This document shows, piece by piece, positions 11,534 through 24,409 of a DNA stretch of 59,223 nucleotides (position 1 is the stretch's first letter; every line of letters starts with the position of its first letter). The position numbers and the translations under genes are program-made. This DNA comes from Trichoplax sp. H2 (taxonomy: Eukaryota; Placozoa; Uniplacotomia; Trichoplacea): positions 1 through 59,223 of the forward strand of contig NOWV01000298.1 of assembly GCA_003344405.1 (NCBI GenBank), read 5' to 3'. A model generated the notes under the pieces. It made no database searches. It was not told the DNA's origin and worked only from the letters and a program-made list of their open reading frames with translations.

Positions 11534-14509
11534 TGGCTGATCTAAATTTCTATCAGATTTATCCAGTGTGATAATTATATAAAATTAACGATACTACGAT
11601 TGAAAAAGCAATTTCAATCATTGCTACATTTCTGTAAGCAGACGCTCACTTCGTTCTCGCTGAAACTAGCACCTGGTAAAGCACCTAGCGATATGTTAGA
11701 CATACTTATTGTATTACTGTTATCTATCCGTGCTGTTTCGAATTATATTTCATTTCGTGAAATTTATTTGCCTAACCTATCTGGGAATTGTATGGCTATG
11801 CTAGATAAGATAGACTTTCCAACGTTAATTTAGTATAAATAATTATTGCGTCAATCTTAGGTGCAGGCCACTTTGCTAGATTGTGAAATAAGTGGTATTT
11901 ATTAGTTTCTATTTGCCGAAAGTGATATCTACGTGTGCAATGTCTTGATTGTGCTTAATAATTAGTGGAGAATTATCAATCACAGCGATTTGTCATTTTA
12001 GTATTTGCATTGAAGATGTTGCTCTATGTATATTGCCGATCAAGCATTTCAATTACCGGAGCACGAAAAGATTCTACGACGTCAGGAATAAAATTCTGAA
12101 AGTCTTATTTACTTTGAATTGACTTAAAATTTGTATTTATTGTCTCCTTTTTAAATTCACTAATTACGTTGCTATGATAATATATTACGTTAAATTTGGT
12201 AACGATTCAACTGCTATCGACGAGAACTATATATTGCTTATATTATACAGATTCCAATTTTAATTTATTTTCTAGTACATTAAAACTACATTAATCTAAA
12301 TTTACCGTTATAAACATATTAGCTCCGTTAATATTTATTACTAGACTAAACGGATTATTTATCCCTATTTTTAAGATATGTCAGCATTACTATACTTGCC
12401 AATCTGAATTAATTATCATAGTTAAAAGTAACTAGAGCTAGTAAATCACATCAAGGCATTGACGCTTACAGGATACCGTAACTAGACTCAATAGTATAAG
12501 ATTCAGACATAGACAAAATAAATTTATAACGTGGATATATAAAATTAATATAATTATATACTCTTTATAATGGTTAATTGTATTGCTGTTCTAACTATTA
12601 CTACAATTTGTCGGGCTAATAACATCTAGATGTTTAGCTCATTGTAGTTCTCTTTTATAGATCTGCCGCGTTAAGTTTTAGTTACATACTTGTGATGTCG
12701 TTCAACTTTTAGGTTTCGCTAATAATTTAATACGTCTAATAATAATATTTTACTAAAGTTGTTAATTGCTTCAGCTTGTATTTCACACATATTAACATCT
12801 ATCAATGATAAATATTTTGTAATTCAATACGTTTCACAATAATTATGTCCCTTGTGTCTACATTTGTAACTTTAGACGGCCAATTTAATATTTCGGGCCT
12901 GTATTAACTATCTCAAAAACTGACTGTTATGGAGCTTAGTGTTTGCCTTATTTCCTTTCAGTGTTTATATGATTCTTTAAGTTAACAATAAAATTCACTT
13001 TTATATAGTTGTCAATTGTTATAGGCTTTTTATTTTTTGTAGACTTGTTTATACCAAAGAATATTAAGAAACTTGTAGGATAAGTTTTTGAATTTATTAA
13101 GCTATAAGTGTTGAAATAAGTCGAGTAAGCTTGAATTATAAAATTGATACTATCTACTATACGTTATATCATAATCAAATGTACTAATATGCCACGGTAT
13201 TATAATCTCAGGAGTATGCCATAATTGATAACGGAGTCTAGGAAAAAAGAATTGTGATAACTATTTTTAGCTAATACATGGTATATTGTATTAATCAATC
13301 TGGTACGCATCGTTTATCAGGCGTTGAACTATTCTAGAAGCATTTGAAGTAAAACATCTAACTGTTAACTCACTATTTTTTAATTTACTGTACTGTAACA
13401 TCTTAACAGAAATATTTTCTAGTATAGAAATGTATTAGCATTTCTTATTTTCAGTTAGGCAGTTCTACTTGTATGATTTTTAAGTCTTTTAAATTGTGAT
13501 TCATGACATACGAGGTATACGTCAGTTTGGCTAAAAAAGCTTTATTAATATCTTGCTAGTTCACTCTAGTTGAAGTTGTTGTTAGACACTTAACATAATA
13601 CAACGTGTCATTTTGGCGGATGATGTCAATTTTTGAAATTTAGCCTATGCCGTCTTGCACAAACTGAAAGATTACCGGGAAAGGATGAGTACACCATGAT
13701 TGCAATGGGGGGGGGTAATTATCACGAAGTTACTTTTGCTCACTGTTATAGCTGATCCCAATTTTCGTCAGATAGCGTATTTTGGTATTTATTGAGAATA
13801 TATGATTATCTATGACGTTATACATACTTTTACAGATAAATGTATGGTTTTATTAACACGTATTTGTCTATGAACTGTTAATTGTTGTTGACTGTATGTT
13901 GATTTACTATAAACTGGCTGATTTTTCGATAAGGTTTGAATTTAGTTTGTCGCTAGAGAGCCTAATGACATTACCGTTCTTGTTTGTTTAATAATGGAAG
14001 AATGTCAGTATTTCGAGCTGCACTGTAGTAGAGAGAGATGGCGAGGATAAACCTGACAGTAGATTGATAATAACGTTGTATTTCTAGTAGTTGTTTCCAT
14101 TTTTCTCGTTATAAATTTAGATTTGTAACAATGTTGATGATCTGTCCATTGATTAAGAAATGATTGCAATAAAAATGACTTTGAACCGGTGCACCAATCG
14201 GATTTATTTTATCCATAGTAATGCTTACTAATCATTAATATGATTGACACGGTTGCTGCACTAGCTCAACTGTAATAATTTGATTGGAATTCTACGACAT
14301 AACAGCTGTTTCTTTGGTGCGCTATTTTATTTTATTTACTGCTAAATTATTTTTAATTCGATGTAAGATGAATCCATAAGTAAATAAATGAACCATTTCA
14401 CTGATATTGGTGTAACAAAAGTTTCACATCTGACGGCCGGGCTCCTAAATTAGTCATGGACTACTAGATCTATCAACGATGGCACACAGATACTGACAGA
14501 GTTGCAGTC
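11534..14509. other. Intergenic stretch downstream of the GPCR
   Basis: No supported gene was found. A 77-codon open stretch at 11600-11833 directly follows the GPCR, but it opens with TTG, has no ATG near its start and shows no recognisable domain. A run of about ten G residues occurs near 13707-13716. The remainder is AT-rich sequence without clear repeats. Confidence 0.45.
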
Positions 14510-15540
14510 GTTGTCTTACAGGTACAGTACTGAAATCTCTAGTCCTATCAGCATCGTTCCAAGTGTACAGTACATACAGGCGATAATTAATTCTTAATTC
14601 TTATTACGTGACAGAGATAATTCTATTCATCTATACTGTACAGTATAATTAATTCATTTATTTATTTTATTTATTTATTCCAAATTATCGTGGTGATCTG
14701 AAGGAAAAAAGTTGACATTAAGGCTAATCAAAATCAGTATCCGGAAAATACGTTATAAAACATATATCAAGCATAGAGGTATCGAGCCAATCGAACTCCT
14801 TCAATGACACTGATATATGACCGAAAACGAATAAGTCTGTCGCTACGCTTAAGGCAAGGACTACAGTTTGAAATCATCATGGTCTGGTGTCTACATAACT
14901 GGATATATCAACACTGACAGTACCGTGAGGATACTTGGTGCATTCCTATTTCATAGCATACCAGTCTTGATCTACTGTATGTCACTATCATTGGATATGG
15001 ATCTGCAAGGTCAAATTTCTCTGATGACCTATTTCTATCCTAGTAACACTTGCTCGCGTGTATTGGCGATTCTCCAAGAAATATCCTTCTATCCTCATGA
15101 ATCTACTGGCGTCTTTACGACCTCAACTACCATAATATAGCATTATAATGGACAGTACAACGTCTGCAGCACTGCCTTTTCCTTGATCGTAAACTCAGTG
15201 ATTGATGGATTCAGACTCGTCTTGAAACTCTGAAAAGTAGCAGAAATTTCATTTCGGTTATTTTACACGAGAACCACATACACAGAGGCCAGTAATACCA
15301 GAACTAGTCTACAGTATGCTGTACTGTAATTTACAGTACGGTATGTACATGGTACAGTACAGTACACTGCACTGTAAATCACATGACAGATACTAGAATG
15401 TACAGTATGGCGGATTACTGTACAGTACTGTAGTGTACAGTACTTTAGAACCGGTAATTTACAGTACTGGAGACTGCTATACTGTACTGTACACTGTACA
15501 CTGTACACTCAGGGTACAGTACAGTGTGATTAGTCCGACC
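14510..15540. repeat. Cluster A of palindromic TACAGTACTGTAC-type repeats
   Basis: Two dense patches, about 14518-14650 and 15310-15530, consist of overlapping copies of the self-complementary 12-mer TACAGTACTGTA and of GTACAGTGTAC or GTACACTGTAC. They flank about 650 bases of unique sequence with a 90-codon open frame (14868-15140) of no recognised family. The same sequence vocabulary recurs at 43.68-44.24 kb and 49.68-50.08 kb, and all three loci contain or adjoin the motif TTGCCTTAA or its complement. This suggests a dispersed, non-autonomous DNA-transposon-like family with palindromic subterminal arrays. No transposase was found. Confidence 0.6.
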
Positions 15541-15974
15541 CAACGATACCACGGTAATCAATTTTCTACTCTTGCAATTCCTTAGGATTGAATTTATGAA
15601 CTTAATATGCGGTGTGAAGAATCACTTGGGTACCACCATTCTACTACGCAGTAGACTGTTCCGCCACTGCAGAACACACTCGCAAATTGAGCATCCAGCA
15701 AAAAATAATAAGGAGGATTTTTGTTTTTGCTTTTATTTATATTATTTTAAGGATAACTTCCTTTTATGAGGATGTTACAGCGTTGTCGTTGATCTTGTGA
15801 TGAAGGTATAGGGGGAAAAGATGGAATTGCATTGGAGAGATTTTACCTTGATGGAACACTTTTGAATTTTCTGGCCAACAAATTGCAAGATCATCTTGGA
15901 AGAACCAGGATGATCAACTATTCGACATAACTAATCGAAATTTTACACAACTCTGGATTTGCCATTTGAAAGAA

Positions 15975-17649
15975 ATGAGACGCCACGGATTTGTTTTCAT
16001 CGATCGTATCATCCATTTTGCAACTAATTTTATACACAGTATATGGCGTAGTAGTAGTGCAGCATTGTTGCTGCTTCTGTTGGCTTATTGGTTTTATGGT
16101 GACTTTACAATATTTCTCCTCCTTTGCTTAGCTATACTGGGTACATTATATCAATATCAGGATTCGTTACTTTATTACCCTGATCAACCTTCATCATCGC
16201 GTATGTTTGTCCAGCAGCCTTATACAATTGGGTTACCATCTGAAAATTTATATCTCAGGACTGCTGATGGTGTTCGTATTAATGCAGTTTTCATTAAACA
16301 ACCGCCGGTACGGTTGCCTTTTGCGCCGACCATTATGTTTATCCATGGCAACGCTGGCAATATTGGCCATCGATTGCCATTTGCTAGGGAATTATATCAT
16401 CATTGTGGAGTCAATGTCATGCTGTTAGAATATCGAGGTTATGGTAAAAGTGATGGAGTACCAAGTGAAAATGGTAAGTTGGCACTGAGTCGACAGCCTA
16501 CAGCATCATACCAGCAACCAGATTCTATGTAGATTAAGAATGTGTACTCGTATGTAATAGGATTGATGACTAGTAGTTTACTTTAGATACATTACTCGGC
16601 TAATAGTCATGTAGCCCGAAAAAGATGAATTATTAGTTACTCAAAATGACAACTAAAATGCACATTATGGTGCTTTATGTATTGCTTTATTGAAATTGGC
16701 GATATTTTACTTTGACACTTAGGCCTAAAGTTAGATGCTCGAGCAGGACTTGAATATCTTCGCGACAGAACTGATATTGACGCTAGCATGATTATAGTCT
16801 TTGGAAGATCACTTGGTGGTGCTGTGGGTATTGATTTAGCTTGTCAGCAATTGTATACGGATGCTATACGTGGATTAATAGTAGAGAATAGTTTCACAAG
16901 TATCCCTGCAATGGGTGAAGTATTATTTAGTGCATTACGTTTGCTCCCCATGTTTTGCTTCCGAAATAAGGTATTTAGTATAATGCATTACAACACTATT
17001 TCCACTATTAAATGGATAATAGGCAATACGTATAATGTTAGAATAGATTGTATTAATTTTATCTTTACTTCCATGTGGACACTAGTTCAATTCCAAGAGT
17101 ATCGTAAAAAGTGTACGTGTGCCTACGTTATTCTTGTCTGGTTTATCTGACGAATTAGTGCCACCACGGATGATGACAGAACTTTGCAACGTAAGTCATG
17201 CAACGTTTACTAGCTATTGTAACGTGCATTTCTTGTACCCTTAAGTGTCTCTATCATTTGTGATTACCTTTTGTCATAAAGTAGTCTTTGTTGTGATTGT
17301 GGTATTATTCAATCTGTCGCAGAAATCCGGTGCAATCTTTAAAAGGATTGTAAGATTCGAGAATGGTTCGCATAATGGCACTTGGCTTTGTCCTGATTAT
17401 TACAAGTGTATCAGTTTCTTTATAGCTCAGGTGATTACAACATGGATGTATTATATCGTGATTAATCTTGCTTCTTCACTATTTCATTATTATTTTGGAT
17501 ATGAACCTTTCCGTGTGAGATTTTAATCCACTGTGTCGCCTTAGCTATTACAGATGAAATCCACTCGACCTAACCGAAAAAGTGGTTTTACAAAAAAGAG
17601 AAGCAATAATGTTATCGATATGGAAAAAGTAATGATCAATGATGTGTAG
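15975..17649 (+). CDS. ABHD13: ABHD13-like alpha/beta hydrolase, five exons
   Basis: Exons are 15975-16473, 16723-16970, 17086-17190, 17323-17430 and 17554-17649; all junctions are GT-AG and phases agree, giving 351 residues (vertebrate ABHD13 is about 337). The frame is open a few codons upstream, but the first ATG is at 15975. Residues 28-57 form a membrane anchor near the N-terminus, followed by LLYYPDQPSSSR, a signature of this family. HGNAGNIGHR (124-133) supplies the oxyanion region, GRSLGG carries the nucleophile Ser196, GLSDELVPP carries Asp271, and SHNGTW carries His301, so the catalytic triad is complete. The family is predicted to be membrane-anchored serine hydrolases, and the substrate is unknown. 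The last exon encodes a basic tail (MKSTRPNRKSGFTKKR) and is the least certain: the fourth exon could instead read through to a stop at 17524-17526. Confidence 0.9.
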
Positions 17650-19788
17650 ACATTTCCAGTGTGACGCTGCAGTGGCTACAGTTATTTGATTACACCTCTC
17701 GTCATAATATTGGCTTACGTGCCATTAATTATATCTTTGCTTTAGCTTTAGCAAACTGATAGATATCTGTTAGTAGAATATTGGATTAGTCCCTTAGAAT
17801 CGAGTCAGTGGCAGAGGTATCACTATCGACTGGTAGCTACAGCGCAACCTTTTCATGAACGATATTATTCTGCATCAATAATTCAAGATACTGTACTATA
17901 TGGTAACTAAAAACTCAATGTTGATCATAGGAGTTCAATGCTGATACTGGAACTGCAGGTGAATTGTAAGCGTAAGTAGTTGTTTCGATTATTTATTGCG
18001 GGTAGTACATAATAGAATGTATCACTTTGCACTCCCTTTCTGTAATGTAATTGCAAGTAACGCTAACTGCACACTTGCTAATAATCTTTGCATTTAGGTC
18101 TAGTAGGATGTTATATATTATAATTTAAGATATGGTGTATATTGCCGACATTCGCACAGAAACTGTTACTGATTTATTCAATTATGTTTTTAAGATTTTC
18201 GTTACTATAATAAAATGCTATGAACTTGATGTATCGTTTTTGTTGTGGGTATTATGTTTTAGTTGATAAAGGAGCTACTGGTTCTTATAACATGATTGCA
18301 AAACAACTAACATCTTGAAATCTTCAGTTAAATCATCACAGAAATTTGGATTTTGCTCTCGAATTAGGATATACATCCATACATAGTATAGATCATTGAC
18401 CTTAAACAGACCTATGTACTGTACAATGTTATAGAAAATGCCACACGATGTCTAGGCTGCAGCTGTGATACATCATCGAATGTCTTTCCTGAAAATGAAT
18501 GACAGCTGTAAAATAACCATTGCAAAGTCACAGTTTCATCACATGATGATTCGAATTTAATTCGTACGGTACCCCATGCCTGCTTGGGAATACAAGGAGA
18601 TATCTTAGGAGTTACGGTCCTTCATAACATAGAAAATTGTATTTAAATCCTGAGTTCATCACTGTTTGTTCGCATTATCTACTCAATCTATAACTTTATC
18701 ACATATTACAGGAGTTGAATTCTAAAGCTTTAGTGGCACCATAGTACAATTTAAGCCTTCCAGTTGCGAAAATGATATACTACTGCACAACATTAGTCGA
18801 AGAATAAAGAAAGTCAATAATCTAATTTATATCATACTCAACACTTATTAGAATTATAAGTTAAAAGCTGACAACATGCATTGCAAGAATTATTCAAATT
18901 TCATTAGCTTGTTGTCATCGCTCATTCAGTACTAAGTTTATAAAAATATTGCAATTTCTTGTGTTAGAGAAGTTACTCTATCTTCTCGATTGATTTCTAA
19001 ATTTATTAGCTAGGTTATCATGATTCATCTGGTCTGAGATCGCCACATATTGTGCAATCGCATGCTGATTTCGATTATTAAAATATTGCCTCTATAGTAG
19101 TCCGTAGTTAATGTATATATGCAATGTTATTAATCAAAGCTGATATTTATTGCAAAGTCAACATAAAATAACCTTTAATTTAACATTTGTGGACATCTTC
19201 AGTCAACATTCAAATTCTTAAATTAAGAAATATTTTCATTTATAAAAATACGAGCTTTGCTTCAAAGAAAAAGAAATTGAAAGACGATTATTAGCATAGC
19301 ATTGCTACAATTGCTTGTCAGCTATCTACTAACTTTAAAGGTGATCAGACGAAATTCTGACGGATAAATGCTTTTCATAATATTAATAGCTTTGGTATAT
19401 GCTAAGTCTAAGATAGCAAGAAGATGATAACTTGAGTCAGATTAAAAATTTCGGCTATTTATAGCAATTAATGACTGCTAATTGTGTGGAGCAATTGCAA
19501 CTCTCATTCATAGCGGTAATGGATTAAATAATATTCATAGTGTAAACTGACTTGGTTTATTTCATCTCAACTATATATATTTAAGAAGCACTGAATATTT
19601 TGTCAAAAATATTACAATTAAAAAAAAGTGATTCGTTACGATTAGTGACATAACATATCATATATTTAGTAGCTGTAAATAAATTAATTTAATCAAGAAT
19701 GTTATAGCTCATTCCTTTTATTTATTATAGATATAGTATATCTTCTAAAGTCATAGATATACTTTATTGCTGTAGAATGTTAGCTGTA
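17650..19788. other. Intergenic stretch between convergent genes
   Basis: No gene was found between the end of the plus-strand hydrolase and the end of the minus-strand MS4A-like gene. It should contain the 3' UTRs and poly(A) sites of both. No long repeat or structured RNA was recognised. Confidence 0.45.
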
Positions 19789-22700
19789 TTAATACGGTGG
19801 TGGTTGAGTTTGAGGAATATTCGGTAGCTGTATGTTTTGGCTCCCAACAGTTGTCGTTTTAAATGCTGAATTTGGATGAAAAACATTCGAGTTATGATTT
19901 TGCATTGTAACACTTGAAGCATAACTTGGAGGAGGTTCATTTGAGTAACTAGGTGGTATAGCTGTCGCTTGTTGATTCGTTTGCTGAAGTAGCTCTAGCA
20001 TTGATTGTTGGGTTGAGATTGCTTGAATATTATTTCGTGTGGCCTGTTAAAGAAAAAGGTGTTATTATTAAACTTCATAAAATTAAAATATTGCAAGGCG
20101 GGGTTAGGTGTTACCATAATTACGATAGGAAGCAATTATAGGATGTAAAGCTTACATTTACAGCAGTTATGCTTTGTATGGTTTCACTGTATATCTTGCA
20201 CAGTCTACCTGTCAGCAGTAAATTGAAAATTGCAAAAGCTATAGCTGCGGCCGAATATGGTACTGAGGCTGGATGTGCATATGTAGAAAGAGCAACTATG
20301 AACAGGATAATCATGAGTCCACTAAACATAACCGCTAAGATCGTCGTCGTGAGAAATAATTTTAACTGAAATGAGTAAAACATATATTAAATCAAAAAAT
20401 GATCAATGAGGGAAAACCTTTTAATACATATATCGGTACGCCTAAGGTCGTGTCTTTACGTATGGCTATCATATATCCATTAAAATTAAGACCAAATAAT
20501 TTAAAATATAGTGCATTTCTATTTTTTGTCTGTAAAAATATTACTGTGACGATGTTTACTGATTTCAGGACAGTGCGTCTGATGGTATCATTTATGGTTA
20601 ATATAATTTTTAAACATTTGATGATATATCAATATTTTACATTTACAAACAGCAATTCGATAACCATTGATAACAAACTATAATTTACGTGATTGTAATC
20701 TTTGTGCTTATCTAATTGTGATATTTCTATAAAATGTGTACGAAAAGAACTGGTCTTTTGTCAGCAATATCATATATATCCATAAATTTTATCTCAGTAT
20801 ATTCAATTAAATAGTAAATAGACTCGTATCACTATAACTAGGAGCTACTAAATAAGTAAGAAAGAAACGGGACTGCCACGGCCGTCAGTGCAAAATAATG
20901 AGGAGGCTTATCATTTTCCCGGTCACGGTAAGAATGTAACCGTATACCATACTGTAAAAACCAACCTAGCAGCCAATTTGGATATCAATTGTAGATAGTA
21001 TAGTGCGCCGTTACAGATATCTGATTCAATTGAAATGGTCAGTAAAACAACCAGCCTCCTCATTATTGATTGATATAGTCAACAACCGTTGATAGTCTCG
21101 TTTCTTTCTTCTTTTAGTAGTTCCTGCTATAACTGGCAGCATAACTATAAGTGCCATGGGTCTATGACATATGGTGCTTTAGATGAAATTAGTAGCAATA
21201 ACTTTAAATTTCTGATTGTTAGTATAACTATACCGATAGTTTTAATTAATACATTATATCAATCTCTTAATATTATCCTAATGGCAACTAGCAATGCAGG
21301 GAAGTAAAGAACTTTTAGTCAAATTACAATGCACCAAACTTGGCTCGCATTAATTGATTGTGGAGTAAGCTGTAGATTCAATATTGAGTTATAATCGGCT
21401 AATTAGTCATCGATAGAATAACAATTTTGATAGCTTACAAATTAAATAAATATCTGTCTAACATATAAGTTCAATAGGTACTATAATGGCAAAAGCGAAG
21501 GATAACAAAGAGCAACTATAATGACCAACAAGAGCGTAATCAAAAACGGTAGCTGCGAACCCTGATATTCTATAAATAAAATCGTCAAGTTTTAATAAAT
21601 TATACTTACTAAAACATCATTTCTGGAATAAGACTTAATTAAAATGCCTAAACCGCCGGCTGCAATGACCTACATATATATGATTTATGCAAAGAAATAT
21701 GTAATTTAGTTTGGAAAGATGAATTTTTAAACGTATACGTTGACGCAAGTATTTCGTTATAATATTGATGCAATAGCCTGCAAGCCAGGCGATAACCATA
21801 AGTATAAAATTAAGATAACTGATAAGCAGATCTAAAGGTAGCTAATTAGAATTCAGCATCTAAATGTTTACTACTTGAAGATAAATAAATTTACAATAAT
21901 TATATACGCATACATAAACATACAAATTCATGCTGTATTTATAGTATACATAAACTATAAATGGTAATATGTATAATTATTAGTGTTTCTGAAGTAACTC
22001 TAATCTGATAATAAATCTTGGCCTAGTTTTCTAATTATTAAATTATTATTTATTGAAGTGACTAATAAGTTATAAGATGTATTATAAAATGAGAGTTTCA
22101 ATAAATTAAAACTATTGATAATGTAAGTTAGCCTAGGATAGTATAAACTAATGATTAATAATGTAAATTTTTGTCGCAATTGAATCTTAGATGCCAATAT
22201 TTGTGTTTCTTGCAGTAAAAATCATTGCGGTAGCAATTCTTTCCATGCTTTTATATTTTAATGTTTTTGCAGGTGTGACTTGAAAGATTTTAAAGTGTAT
22301 ATGATATTACTACCACTTGAATAGGACATAGTATGCAACTGTGATCATCAAAGTTGAAAAAGGCGTATTCACGAGTAGCATGCGTATAACAGGTATACAG
22401 CGGGTTGAGAGGTTTCAATTTCGAATAATATAGTCATCATGAATTACTAGCATCTTCATTTAATTTTATGAAAAGAAACCATATTCGAAAACAAATTCGT
22501 TCCATGCCATTTTTTTAATTACGGTAATACTCATAGTATGGGGAGAAACCGTATAGCAAGTGTGGAATAACAACCATCTCTAAAACTTCAAACTAATTCT
22601 TAAAGTTTAAACCAAAAACTGATTTTTATCGTGATGACATCTTGAAATTCAATAGAGTTATGGTCAAAAAATAAAGATTAATCACCTTTATAACGCTATT

Positions 22701-23633
22701 TCGCTATTTGTCGACCATCAGTATCGAGCAAATTATAGTGACTAACTCAAATGATCATCTTGCATCCCGTAGCTAATGAAATAATGCAGCTTTATTCTGA
22801 ACCATACGAGTATTAATTACATCTATACAGATGTAATTATTTCAGTAGCTCCAAATAAAATTCTCTCGTAATAATTAAAGATAAAAATTTTATGAGTATA
22901 TTTATCAAATTGATTCGAAGCAAAGCAAAATTATTCGTAGTTTTTCTATCTATATGATATTGAGAAAGGTATGAATTAATAGTTCATTTCTCTTTAATTT
23001 CCGAAAAGGATAGTATAGTCATTGATGAAGCATTAATTCTAATAGACTATAAATAAACATTTTGAATTTGATAATTATACTAAAATTAGAGACTTCAGTT
23101 ATCTAAAAAATTTAATTTTAAGACAAGTTTATGGTAGAATTTACAATTGATATTTTATTCCATATACGCGTACAAGAGGTTGAGGACAGTACAACAAGGG
23201 TAAATATGGTGGCTATGATTAATAATTACGTTGTCCTTCAGCTCTAGTACGGAATATATTATTTTATAGTAATATTATGAATTGATATTAATTTTGCCTT
23301 AATACTGTAATAAGGCAATGATGTACTCAAAATGGAACTTACTATGTAACAGTAAATCTCGTCCTGGACAACAATAAGCAGTCATAACCTATACTTGTGT
23401 TTTAATTATACCATACTGAAAATACTCTGATTACTTACAAAGATTGAGGTCCATATTCCGGTTCCAGCACTTGCAGCAAAATTACCGTAATTTACGGCTG
23501 CCCCGATAATTCCTGTAATAAATGTCGCTATGCCAGTTAAGATACATCCAACACAGATGTAATAAAATCGAACGATTTTAATACTAGCGGATGAAATTGG
23601 GTTATCAGGAGTAATGATTGTTGCTGCTGGCAT
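19789..23633 (-). CDS. MS4A/CD20-like four-span membrane protein with PY motifs, four exons
   Basis: Coding exons on the minus strand, in order, are 23439-23633, 21610-21669, 20156-20365 and 19789-20043. All are in phase 0 with GT-AG borders, and the product is 239 residues. Four membrane segments lie at about 22-47, 57-77, 88-112 and 120-140. Across the first junction the sequence GIWTSIF-VIAAGGLGIL matches the G-I-W-x-x-I-F...G-x-L-G-I signature of the MS4A family TM2. Segment 3 (ILAVMFSGLMIILFIVAL) also fits. The cytosolic C-terminus is Pro- and Gln-rich and has three PPxY motifs: PPSY at 185-188, PPSY at 193-196 and PPPY as the last four residues. PPxY motifs bind WW domains such as those of Nedd4-type ubiquitin ligases. 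MS4A proteins form oligomers in membranes and modulate signalling or trafficking. Placement within this family is by motif only. Confidence 0.82.
20841..21135. mobile_element. Foldback/MITE-like element inside an intron of the MS4A-like gene
   Basis: The left arm (about 20841-20908) and right arm (about 21053-21135) are imperfect inverted repeats. Matching blocks are AGGAGCTACTAAA, AAGAAAGAAACG, and AATAATGAGGAGGCT with their complements. The centre is about 145 bases. No transposase frame is present, so this is a small non-autonomous element. It lies between the exons ending at 20365 and starting at 21610 and does not touch the splice sites. A target-site duplication was not clear. Confidence 0.6.
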
Positions 23634-24212
23634 TATGGCTAATTTTAATGACTAATTTTAATGAATGCGTTTCAGTAAAATTGCTAACATTAAGGGTTTA
23701 ATCGATCTATTTGTATTGATCTTTTCTGAAAGTAATAAAATTTGTTCGTGATTAATAGCTAGGAAATGTTTTAAGTTTTGTTTTAACGTTATACTGTAAA
23801 TAATAATTAATGATAGTGTTTGGAAGATATTAATACTATTATTGTAAGTTCAATCACACTTATAATTGACTTTAATTAGAGAACTTAATCCTAAGTTTAC
23901 AGCATTATTTCGGACAAACATACATAGGGATATATTTATCAACGTAGTACAGTAATTTGAGATTGACAATATAATAAGAGAAAAGTATGATTACTGTTTG
24001 ATTAAAATGGTTTGTAGGCTTTTAATTACCTAATACGCTATCGTATCTTATCAGTAAAGTTTGTCAGTTAAGGTCTGAGATTGACAATAAGTTTTAATTA
24101 TTCTCTATATCCTGAACGGGAGGCTAGGCGTGATGGTATTACATCATAGAATATACAGCAAGATTATTGTTAGGAAGATACAGTTCATGGAAGTAGAAAT
24201 GGTAGCCATGAC

Positions 24213-24240
24213 AACTGACGTCACCATGATGACGTCAGTT
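24213..24240. promoter_or_regulatory. Inverted pair of TGACGTCA (CRE-type) sites
   Basis: Two perfect TGACGTCA octamers stand head to head, separated by CCATGA, and the match extends outward as AACTGACGTCA / TGACGTCAGTT, so the whole 28 bases can form a hairpin. TGACGTCA is the full palindromic cAMP-response element bound by CREB/ATF bZIP factors. It lies about 600 bases upstream of the start of the minus-strand MS4A-like gene. Regulatory use is inference; it might equally be the tip of a small foldback repeat. Confidence 0.35.
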
Positions 24241-24387
24241 GAAACTAGGAGAATTTATTTAATATATCATTTATTAAATCCTCAGATATCGAGTATATAT
24301 ATATATATATACTGTGTATACAAGCATATATTGCGGCAATTTTAGAACGTAAAGGAAGAAAGGACTGAACAGATACGATTCGTAGTA

Positions 24388-24409
24388 TCAAGTATACAAG
24401 TATACTTGA
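24388..24409. repeat. Short perfect palindrome
   Basis: TCAAGTATAC and GTATACTTGA are exact reverse complements separated by AA. The hairpin is too short to assign; it could be a chance palindrome or a protein-binding site. Confidence 0.5.

Noticed and set aside
11600-11833. 77-codon plus-strand frame after the GPCR
   Set aside because: It begins at TTG, lacks an ATG near its start, and shows no domain or splice partner.
14868-15140. 90-codon frame in palindromic cluster A
   Set aside because: No recognisable protein family, and it sits in the centre of a repeat cluster; not enough to call a gene.
15263-15508. 81-codon minus-strand frame of Tyr, Cys, Thr and Val repeats
   Set aside because: It is a translation of the TACAGTAC repeat array.
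20169-20369. 66-codon plus-strand frame
   Set aside because: It is antisense to exon 3 of the MS4A-like gene, whose phase and membrane motifs are convincing.
21481-21561. Minus-strand hydrophobic frame that could be an extra MS4A exon
   Set aside because: The neighbouring exons join directly in phase and already supply the full third membrane segment; this segment runs into a stop without a good donor.
24294-24310. (AT)n tract as a possible functional element
   Set aside because: A short dinucleotide run expected in DNA of this composition.
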